Source: Spirochaetes bacterium ADurb.Bin133
GTDB taxonomy: Bacteria > Spirochaetota > GWE2-31-10 > MWDO01
Length of the DNA stretch: 40,722 nt
Assembly (NCBI GenBank): GCA_002070605.1
Contig: MWDO01000002.1
Coordinates: 1 to 40,722, forward strand
Direction: 5' to 3'
Below, in pieces: positions 34,342-40,722 of the stretch. The notes beneath the pieces were generated by a model. The model was not told the DNA's origin and did not search any database. It worked only from the letters and a program-made list of their open reading frames with translations. Position numbers and translations under genes: made by a program. Position 1 is the first letter of the stretch. Each line of letters opens with the position of its first letter.

Positions 34342-37300
34342 TATTTCCCTCCACAATTTTTATCTCCTCATCAGTCAATCCATATAACTTATAGACCAAA
34401 TTGTCAATCTGATTATCAATCAAATCAATCTTCTGTTTATATAATTTTTTATCGCTATCGCTTTTTGCATTGTGATATAATTTTTGTGTTTCAAGCATCT
34501 GATCTACTAGGGAGACGAGTTTATCATGCTGGGCTTTTTCAGTTGAATTAGAAAAATCTATTTTTCTAATTGGAAGATTTTCTACAAATTGCTTTCTAAA
34601 TCTTAAATATCCTCCACTTATATGAGCAATAGAATATTTTAAATGGAAATATTTATTTAATAATCTTGAATTTAATAGAGATAGAATATATTTTAATGAA
34701 AAATCACAGAAATTATTATTAAGATATAAAAAATAAATTGTTTTGAGACATAATAACCCTTGATTATCATAAGAGCCATTAAACATTAATCCAATATCAC
34801 GGAAAAATATTTTTTCTTTCTTAAATATTTCCAAGGGTTTACTTTCTGGTATTTTTGACATATCATATTTTACAAAATTATTATTCCATTGATGAAAATA
34901 TCCACTTTTTATATCTTTTCCAATTAAATATTTCTCACTATCATTGTCATTTATTAGTAGTTTTTCTGGAGGTGGTCTAAAACCTCTTGTTATATTAGAA
35001 ATATTACCTAATAAAATAGAATTATTTTCTACCTTATTAATCCAATTATTACCAATTGTTGAAAAATCAAAATGAAACTCATTTTTATAAAAATCTTTTT
35101 GTTTTCTTTTTTTAAAATAAGGCAAATCTCCATTTATGAATTTATCACAAAATAAAACTTCATTATTATTTCTATTATTAATATCACTTTCTCTTTCTAA
35201 AATAATAATATAAGGATAAACGGATGCTTGAGAAAAAACATTATCATAAGAAACATCGATTGCTTTTACGAATTTTGAATTATCAAGTATATATTTCCTG
35301 ATATTAAGTCCATAATCTGAAATCAAGAATTTATTAGATACAATATAACCAAACAAGCCAGAAGTCTTTAATATACTAATCCCTTTTTCTATAAATAAAA
35401 CATAAATATCGTATTGTTTTATAGCTGAAATATACTTGTTATTTAAATAAATTTTTACATCATTCTCTATGGTATCGCTTCTCACATACGGCGGATTACC
35501 GATAACTACGTCAAAGCCGCCGGCATCAAATTCGTAATCATCCCAATTTGTAAAAGGATCAACAACGGAATGAACTTTATTTATAGCATATTCGTCGTAT
35601 TCCCATTTATCAACGTGTTTTAAATGATTGTTTTTCACATATTCAAGCGCATTAAAAAGATGAGTTTCATCTTCAAGAAAAGAATTGTTGTAGGATTTTG
35701 ACCAGAGGCTCTGCCGGAATCCTTCGCCCTGAACCGTCGATTTAAATCGACGGTTCGCTTGGACGGCAGAATTTCCTTTCAGATGTTTTACAATCTTTTC
35801 AATATCGTTACCCATATCTGCAATTATTATATGAACATGATCGGGTAAAATAGAACAGGCGAGAATTTTACAACCAAATTTTTCTTTTGTATTTATAAAA
35901 CATTCAACAATCAAATCTATCTCTTCCGGTTTTAATAAAACAGCTTCGTTACCGTTTGATATTCTTGAATATTTTGTTTCAAATGTGATGAGATGAAATT
36001 TTGATGCGCTTTTTTTCCCGAAAATTTCCGGAAACTCTTTTTCCCAATCAAACACGTTTACTTTCCTCATTGTTTCCAAATCAGGGAACAACCCGCGATT
36101 TAAATCGCGGGTTACCCGGGAAGTATAAAAATCGCTTCCGATTAATGAATTTCCGCATTTGATATTATTATCAAGAGACGGCAGGAGTTTAAAATCGCTA
36201 TGCTTAAAGAGATAACCTTCCGACTCCTTACTTTCATTTTCAAGAAGTTTCAAATATAACGAAAGTTTAGTAACTTCTACGGCTTGCGGGTCGATATCGA
36301 CGCCGTAAATATTGTTAATCAATATTTTCTGTTTTTCTTCGATTGTAAGTTTATAATTATTTTCAGAAACCTGATAGATTTTTTCTTCTTTCAACGCTTT
36401 TTTTAGATTTTTTTCTTTTGTCCAGTATTCAAGATAAAAATTTAATAAATACTGATACGCGCCGACAAGAAACGAACCCGAACCGCAAGCGGGATCGCAT
36501 ATTTTTAATTTTGATATTTCATCGAGAGTTTGATTTCTTATCTTCTCCCCAATAGTATTTTCAACTATATAATTGACGATATATTGAGGAGTATAATAAA
36601 CTCCGCCGGCTTTTCTTACCTCCGGTTTTTCTTCAATTATCGCAGTATGCCCGTCTTTAACGTTACGAAACTTTATCGTTTTACCAAGGAATTGCTCGTA
36701 AATATTACCGAGTATCTCGATAGGCAAAATCGAAAACTCATAAGGGCATTCGGGATAATACAATCCTTTTATTATAGAAATAAGAACTTTATCGTCAATT
36801 CTTAACCCTCTACTTAAGTCGGGGGTTGAGGGCGGTTGTAGCCATTCCTCCGGCTGAAACAATCCTGCATTATATTTATTGTTTGCCGTAATAAAAAGGT
36901 TGTTTAGTCTATAATATACAAAATTTTCTCTTTTATCCTTTGCGTTTTCTATTTTCGTCAAATTTAATAAATTCTCGTAAGGTTCAATCTCTTTATCTTC
37001 TGCAATTCTTAAAAATATTATCCTATCGATGATTTTTTGGACTGCATTATTCAGGTTATAAATATCAATATCGTTATTTCTTAGCGCGATGTTTTTAGCA
37101 AGTTCGGTTCGCCAATCTTCGACTAATTTCAATAATTCTTTATCAACCTCGCCCGTTCCCTTTTTATTTTTGTTCTCTTCTATATACTTGTCAAAACTCC
37201 CTTTCAAAATGGCGCTCTTTGAAAAAGTGTTAAAAATAAAGTCAAAATGTTTTTCGTACTCATCGTAAGTACAATAAAAAATTCTGGCGACGCTCGCTTT

Positions 37301-37732
37301 ATCGTTTTTGTCCGGTTTGATTCGGGTATCATAAATAGCAAATTCCTCAAAATCTGTAAGAATAGACAGGGGCAGTTTTGCCGTATATCCGTATCGTCTA
37401 ACTTGAAATGCCGGCGAAATTTCTTCTTTAATGTAGACCGACGGCTTTTTGGCTTCGACAAAGAATTTCCTCTCTTTTCCTATCCTAAATGAATAATCCG
37501 GAGCTTTTTGCTTCCCTTCAATCTGAATTTTATCTTCCCTGACTACTTCCCGATATTGTTCCGAATATCCTTGTAGATTTCTAACGTCCCAATCAAGTAG
37601 TTCAAAAAATTTATCGATAAAATCGACTCTTGTATTTGCCTCGTCGTAGATAGAGCTTTTATATTGCTTAATATTTGATTGAAATTGATTGACTAACTCG
37701 TCTAATTTCTCTTTCTTTTCGTTAATATCCAA
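34334..37732 (-). CDS. Type IIG-like restriction-methyltransferase with an inserted HUH/Y1 domain
   Basis: 1132 residues from a TTG start at 37732; GGGAAG precedes it, and an in-frame stop lies upstream with no ATG between. The N-terminal nuclease domain has a PD-ExK site (D79, E93, K95). A helical connector follows. The methyltransferase core has motif I DPACGSGSF (413-421) and catalytic NPPY (746-749). Between them, residues about 565-725 are an IS200/REP-transposase-like domain with HVH (632-634) and Y698. The C-terminal third (about 755-1060) is the probable target-recognition domain and is much more AT-rich. Three REP-like palindromes lie in frame. The gene begins 17 bp after a lipoprotein gene and is coupled to the DUF488 fusion. 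Confidence 0.88.
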   Translation of the reverse strand: MDINEKKEKLDELVNQFQSNIKQYKSSIYDEANTRVDFIDKFFELLDWDVRNLQGYSEQYREVVREDKIQIEGKQKAPDYSFRIGKERKFFVEAKKPSVYIKEEISPAFQVRRYGYTAKLPLSILTDFEEFAIYDTRIKPDKNDKASVARIFYCTYDEYEKHFDFIFNTFSKSAILKGSFDKYIEENKNKKGTGEVDKELLKLVEDWRTELAKNIALRNNDIDIYNLNNAVQKIIDRIIFLRIAEDKEIEPYENLLNLTKIENAKDKRENFVYYRLNNLFITANNKYNAGLFQPEEWLQPPSTPDLSRGLRIDDKVLISIIKGLYYPECPYEFSILPIEILGNIYEQFLGKTIKFRNVKDGHTAIIEEKPEVRKAGGVYYTPQYIVNYIVENTIGEKIRNQTLDEISKLKICDPACGSGSFLVGAYQYLLNFYLEYWTKEKNLKKALKEEKIYQVSENNYKLTIEEKQKILINNIYGVDIDPQAVEVTKLSLYLKLLENESKESEGYLFKHSDFKLLPSLDNNIKCGNSLIGSDFYTSRVTRDLNRGLFPDLETMRKVNVFDWEKEFPEIFGKKSASKFHLITFETKYSRISNGNEAVLLKPEEIDLIVECFINTKEKFGCKILACSILPDHVHIIIADMGNDIEKIVKHLKGNSAVQANRRFKSTVQGEGFRQSLWSKSYNNSFLEDETHLFNALEYVKNNHLKHVDKWEYDEYAINKVHSVVDPFTNWDDYEFDAGGFDVVIGNPPYVRSDTIENDVKIYLNNKYISAIKQYDIYVLFIEKGISILKTSGLFGYIVSNKFLISDYGLNIRKYILDNSKFVKAIDVSYDNVFSQASVYPYIIILERESDINNRNNNEVLFCDKFINGDLPYFKKRKQKDFYKNEFHFDFSTIGNNWINKVENNSILLGNISNITRGFRPPPEKLLINDNDSEKYLIGKDIKSGYFHQWNNNFVKYDMSKIPESKPLEIFKKEKIFFRDIGLMFNGSYDNQGLLCLKTIYFLYLNNNFCDFSLKYILSLLNSRLLNKYFHLKYSIAHISGGYLRFRKQFVENLPIRKIDFSNSTEKAQHDKLVSLVDQMLETQKLYHNAKSDSDKKLYKQKIDLIDNQIDNLVYKLYGLTDEEIKIVEGNNG
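35560..36040 (-). other. HUH/Y1 REP-transposase-like domain inside the restriction gene
   Basis: This codes for residues about 565-725 of the restriction-methyltransferase. It has the order of a Y1 REP-associated transposase: KFHLITFETKYSRI, ILACSILPDHVHIII (HUH motif H632/H634), IEKIVKHLKGNSA, LWSKSYNNSFLEDETHLF, then ALEYVKNNHLKH with Y698. All catalytic residues are present. No stop or frameshift marks the joints. Confidence 0.8.
35731..35756. repeat. REP-like palindrome 1, within coding sequence
   Basis: Perfect 26-bp palindrome with half-site GAACCGTCGATTT. It encodes RRFKSTV of the HUH domain. Flanking TCTGCCG (35710-35716) and CGGCAGA (35764-35770) add an outer stem. Confidence 0.85.
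36090..36113. repeat. REP-like palindrome 2, within coding sequence
   Basis: Perfect 24-bp palindrome with half-site AACCCGCGATTT, sharing the CGATTTAAATCG centre and AACC/GGTT ends with palindrome 1. It encodes TRDLNRGL, immediately before the HUH domain. Confidence 0.85.
36804..36827. repeat. REP-like palindrome 3, imperfect
   Basis: 24-bp palindrome with arms AACCC/GGGTT and centre ACTTAAGT; one mismatch and one G-T pair. Read in the same frame as palindrome 2, it encodes TPDLSRGL, near the end of the linker before the methyltransferase core. Confidence 0.7.
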
Positions 37733-37749
37733 AACAACTTCCCGATTGA

Positions 37750-38412
37750 TTATTCTTTATTTTTTTCTTGTTCAATCAGCTTCTTTTTGTTTATATAGTA
37801 GTATCCCAATTCATTTTTAAGCTCTTCGCTTATAAACGTAGATTTTTCAACAAACGTTAGTTCGTCGTCTGTTATCGTCCCGTCCAAAAGTTTTTTTCTA
37901 TATAGTTCAATATCTTCTCTATAGTTCTCTATTCTATTAGCGTCGCTTTCTCTTTGAAACCGCTCCTCTTGCTCTTGTCTAAATTGATTAATCGCATCGT
38001 ATTTTGTAATATTCCCCTTAGGGTCCCAAGGAATTCCATTTAGATCGATAATCTTTTTATTTACCAGATGATACGTGCTAGCCCCGTCTATAGACGAAGC
38101 TATCGGAACGGTAAGAGCGCATCCGAGTAGAGAGTAGTATATGGGATCGGATATCGTTCTATCGATAGGGATGATCGGTTGCGAGCCTCCGCCTTGCGTC
38201 GGAGCAAACAAGATCACTCCGACCATGCTCGTAACAAACAGAACGGTATACAACGCGGCTTTTACCGTATCGCCGTTTCTATAATGACCGATCAAAGGAA
38301 CTCCAAAATCGGCAAGAGGAGGCGAGTCTTTATTGATTTTTAACGTTAAACATCCGTTTAATAATAATACTATCATACAGATATAGACGATTTTTCTAAA
38401 ATTCTTTTTCAT
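37750..38412 (-). CDS. Lipoprotein with hydrophobic middle segments
   Basis: 220 residues from the ATG at 38412, chosen because AAGGA is well spaced from it; an ATG at 38421 overlaps the nadC stop. A signal peptide ends in lipobox LLNGC. Residues about 50-75 and about 95-112 are hydrophobic (VKAALYTVLFVTSMVGVILF and YYSLLGCALTVPIA), and the C-terminal half is a charged helix with Glu/Arg/Lys. The pattern resembles small P13/DUF5683-like envelope lipoproteins, but no family is certain. It is coupled to nadC and lies 17 bp before the restriction gene. Confidence 0.7.
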   Translation of the reverse strand: MKKNFRKIVYICMIVLLLNGCLTLKINKDSPPLADFGVPLIGHYRNGDTVKAALYTVLFVTSMVGVILFAPTQGGGSQPIIPIDRTISDPIYYSLLGCALTVPIASSIDGASTYHLVNKKIIDLNGIPWDPKGNITKYDAINQFRQEQEERFQRESDANRIENYREDIELYRKKLLDGTITDDELTFVEKSTFISEELKNELGYYYINKKKLIEQEKNKE

Positions 38413-38417
38413 TAGAT

Positions 38418-39254
38418 TCATTCCTTTTTCAATGAAAAATCAAAAACCTTAACGGTGTGAGTAAGTTCGCCGAAAGAGATATAATCTACTCCGATCTCTC
38501 TTATAGCTTTTATTTTTTCAAGCGTCATATTGCCCGATATCTCTATCTCCGCTTTTTTATCGATAATTTTTACCGCCTCTTTCATATTATCAATACTCAT
38601 ATTGTCGAGCATTATCCTATCGACTTTACAAGAGAGCGCTTCTTTTATTTCGTCGAAATTTCTTGTTTCGACTTCTATTTTAAATCGATTTTTCCAACGA
38701 GCTCTAACTTTTTCCACAGCTTTTGATACGCCTCCGGCGGCGTCGATATGGTTGTCTTTAATTAATACCATATCGTAAAGACCGATGCGATGGTTTTCGC
38801 CGCCGCCGGTTTTTACGGCGTATTTTTGAAGATTTCTCAATCCGGGTATAGTTTTTCTTGTATCAAGTATTTTTACGAAACCGCCCGCCTCTTTGACAAA
38901 CGCGTTAGTTTTTGACGATATTCCGCTTAGATGCGATATAAAATTTAAAGAGGTCCGTTCGCCTTTCAACGCCGTTTTAATATCCCCTTTTACTCTTGCG
39001 ACTATATCTCCTTTTTTAAGAGCGTCTCCGTCTTTAAAATAAAATTTTACGTCGCTTTTTTTATCGATTATTTTAAAAACTTCGGTAAAAACCTCCGCTC
39101 CGCATAAAATTCCATCGTCTTTAGCCAAAAGTTTGAAAGTTACCGATTCTTTTTCCGTAAATATCGAATCCGTAGTAACGTCGCCTAATTTATCCAAATC
39201 TTCTTTCAAAGCCCTTTTTATAAGGGGAATATAGTCGTTTTTTGACAATCGCAT
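38418..39254 (-). CDS. nadC: Nicotinate-nucleotide pyrophosphorylase (quinolinate PRTase)
   Basis: 278 residues, typical. It converts quinolinate and PRPP to nicotinate mononucleotide in NAD synthesis. EDLDKLGDVTTD near the N-terminus, LNFISHLSGISS, DTRKTIPGLRNLQKYAVKTG, GGGENHRIGLYDMVLIKDNH and IEVETR are hallmark stretches. AAGGAA precedes the ATG. No nadA or nadB is present in the window. A lipoprotein gene and then the restriction gene follow closely on the same strand. Confidence 0.97.
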   Translation of the reverse strand: MRLSKNDYIPLIKRALKEDLDKLGDVTTDSIFTEKESVTFKLLAKDDGILCGAEVFTEVFKIIDKKSDVKFYFKDGDALKKGDIVARVKGDIKTALKGERTSLNFISHLSGISSKTNAFVKEAGGFVKILDTRKTIPGLRNLQKYAVKTGGGENHRIGLYDMVLIKDNHIDAAGGVSKAVEKVRARWKNRFKIEVETRNFDEIKEALSCKVDRIMLDNMSIDNMKEAVKIIDKKAEIEISGNMTLEKIKAIREIGVDYISFGELTHTVKVFDFSLKKE

Positions 39255-39343
39255 CGATTATTCCTTAAGTTAATTTTAAAACTGCGCTCAAAGTATTTTA
39301 TCACAATAATTCTAACTTTTAAATCTAAATGTCAAAAATTTAT

Positions 39344-39372
39344 TTGAAAGAGGCGGATCAAAATGTTAATAT
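39344..39372 (+). promoter_or_regulatory. Probable metY promoter
   Basis: TTGAAA (39344-39349), a 17-bp spacer and TAATAT (39367-39372), 27 bp before the ATG. It is the best sigma-70-like pair in this short divergent region. No riboswitch fits between it and the start codon. Confidence 0.4.
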
Positions 39373-39398
39373 AACTTCCAATTTTAAGGAGCGGGCTT

Positions 39399-40697
39399 AT
39401 GAAAAAAACAAATTTAGATCAAGCGCATTTTGAGACCCTTGCGCTACACTCCGGACAGGAGGTAGACGCCGATACTTTATCTAGATCTCTTCCTATATAT
39501 AGGACAAGTTCTTATCTTTTTAAAGACGCCGACCATGCGTCAAATTTATTCGCTCTTAAAGAACAGGGGTATATTTATACCAGAATGGGCAACCCAACTC
39601 AGGAAGTTTTGGAAAAAAGAATTAGCGCTTTAGAAGGGGGAGCGGCGGCTCTTGCTTTGTCGTCGGGCGCTACCGCAATTTACTATTCGATAATAAATAT
39701 TTGCTCAAACGGCGACGAGGTTGTAGCCGCCTCAAATTTGTACGGCGGAACTTACACGATGTTTAAAGATATACTTCCTCAATTTGGCATCAACGCTAAA
39801 TTTGTCAATATAAGAGATATAAATTCATTTGAACGAGCTATAAACGACAAAACAAAAGCGATATTTATAGAGACGATCGGAAATCCTCTTTTAGACGTCG
39901 CGGATATAGCGGAAATTTCAAAGGTCGCTAAAAAATTTGAGTTGCCGCTTATTGTCGATTCGACTTTTACCACGCCTTATCTTCTTCGACCGATTGAATA
40001 CGGCGCCGATATCGTCGTCCACTCTCTAACAAAATGGATCGGAGGGCATGGAACCGCTATAGGAGGCGTAGTAGTCGATTCCGGAAAATTTAACTGGAGA
40101 AACAAGAAGTTTAAGCTGTTTAACGAGCCGGACGAGAGTTATCACGGATTGAGATACGCGTGGGATCTCGGAGATATGAACAGTATCGCTTTTACGGTCA
40201 GGATGCGGCTTGTTCCTTTAAGAAATCTCGGCGCCTGCATATCTCCCGACAACGCATGGTTTTTTTTACAGGGACTTGAAACGCTTTCTCTCAGAATGGA
40301 AAGACACTCTTACAACGCCGCTAAAGTCGCCCAATTCTTAGAAAATTCCGATAAAGTAAAGTGGGTCAGATATCCGGGGCTTGAATGCGATTCCTGCCAT
40401 AGCGTCGCAAAAAAATATCTGAAAAACGGATACGGCGGGATGGTTGTGTTTGGTATAAAAGGCGGCAAAGAAGCCGGTAAAATATTTATAGAAAATCTCA
40501 ATATATTTTCGCATTTAGCAAACGTCGGCGACGCAAAAAGTCTCGCTATACACCCGGCTTCCACGACGCACTCGCAACTTTCCGAAAAAGATATGGAGTT
40601 GGGCGGTTTGACGGAGGATCTGATAAGATTATCCATAGGTATTGAGAATATCGAAGATATTATTAAAGACCTTGAAAACGCGTTATCGAAAGTATAA
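39399..40697 (+). CDS. metY: O-acetylhomoserine sulfhydrylase (MetY-type)
   Basis: 432 residues, the length of MetY enzymes and longer than MetB/MetC. It is a pyridoxal-phosphate enzyme: LALHSGQEVDADTLSRSLPI at the N-terminus, TRMGNPTQEVLEKR, SSGATAI, DSTFTTPYLLRP, and K212 in HSLTKWIGGHG. It makes homocysteine (or methionine from methanethiol) from O-acetylhomoserine. AAGGAG precedes the ATG. Divergent from nadC. A cystathionine-synthase activity is less likely given the length and the long insert FKLFNEPDESYHGL. Confidence 0.94.
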   Translation: MKKTNLDQAHFETLALHSGQEVDADTLSRSLPIYRTSSYLFKDADHASNLFALKEQGYIYTRMGNPTQEVLEKRISALEGGAAALALSSGATAIYYSIINICSNGDEVVAASNLYGGTYTMFKDILPQFGINAKFVNIRDINSFERAINDKTKAIFIETIGNPLLDVADIAEISKVAKKFELPLIVDSTFTTPYLLRPIEYGADIVVHSLTKWIGGHGTAIGGVVVDSGKFNWRNKKFKLFNEPDESYHGLRYAWDLGDMNSIAFTVRMRLVPLRNLGACISPDNAWFFLQGLETLSLRMERHSYNAAKVAQFLENSDKVKWVRYPGLECDSCHSVAKKYLKNGYGGMVVFGIKGGKEAGKIFIENLNIFSHLANVGDAKSLAIHPASTTHSQLSEKDMELGGLTEDLIRLSIGIENIEDIIKDLENALSKV

Positions 40698-40722
40698 CCG
40701 AAGTTTATTAGATACGACGAAC

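Noticed and set aside
35560-36040. Ordinary IS200-type insertion that breaks the restriction gene
   Set aside because: The reading frame runs through both joints without stop or frameshift, and no separate start signal for a transposase was seen.

Overview
The window looks like a piece of a moderately AT-rich spirochaete chromosome, most likely from the Treponema/Spirochaeta side. The best evidence is a recognisable cytoplasmic filament protein (cfpA, 23984-25939) followed by a 330-residue conserved protein and a pyruvate phosphate dikinase-like gene. From memory this is the order of the T. pallidum TP0748-TP0747-TP0746 region. Many predicted lipoproteins and the topA-xerC-hslV-hslU gene set fit the same assignment. 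The species cannot be named from the sequence.

Layout, left to right. 1-229: possible 3' end of a plus-strand gene, small hairpins and one copy of a dispersed CATATGTGTC repeat. 230-6170 (minus): lipoprotein, exbB, exbD, TonB-like protein, membrane histidine kinase and a cyclic-nucleotide-domain histidine kinase, packed as one likely operon. 6299-10114 (minus): typA, hslU, hslV. 10115-14968: an accessory island holding a lone DUF433 antitoxin-like gene, a stand-alone class III nucleotide cyclase, a seven-repeat SBBP beta-propeller lipoprotein, a CsgG-like protein, and a long non-coding block. That block has a consensus promoter, an 11-copy heptamer repeat and eight CATATG-centred repeat units. 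14969-18138 (minus): xerC, topA and a 42-residue membrane protein not previously obvious from ORF length. 18151-25939 (minus): SH3 lipoprotein, enolase, PPDK-like protein, conserved 330-residue protein, cfpA.

26391-28291 (plus): a two-gene type II restriction-modification cassette, followed by an inverted-repeat element at 28341-28442. 28500-32542 (plus): lipoprotein, serC and a long thyX-like gene. 32636-39254 (minus): nadC, a lipoprotein, a giant type IIG-like restriction-methyltransferase, a YwgA-like/DUF488 fusion, and a partner protein. 39399-40697 (plus): a MetY-type sulfhydrylase.

The most unusual object is the 1132-residue restriction-methyltransferase at 34334-37732. It carries a complete-looking HUH/Y1 (REP-associated transposase-like) domain in frame between methyltransferase motif I and the NPPY motif. 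The same gene contains three 24-26 bp palindromes of one design, also in frame. Downstream, translationally coupled genes make this a candidate three-gene defence cassette. Other items worth attention are: the consensus promoter that fires into a heptamer repeat and repeat array next to xerC; the PPDK-like protein that has lost its ATP-grasp ligands but kept its phospho-His and PEP-site residues; and the ThyX-like protein whose signature motif is split between its two halves.
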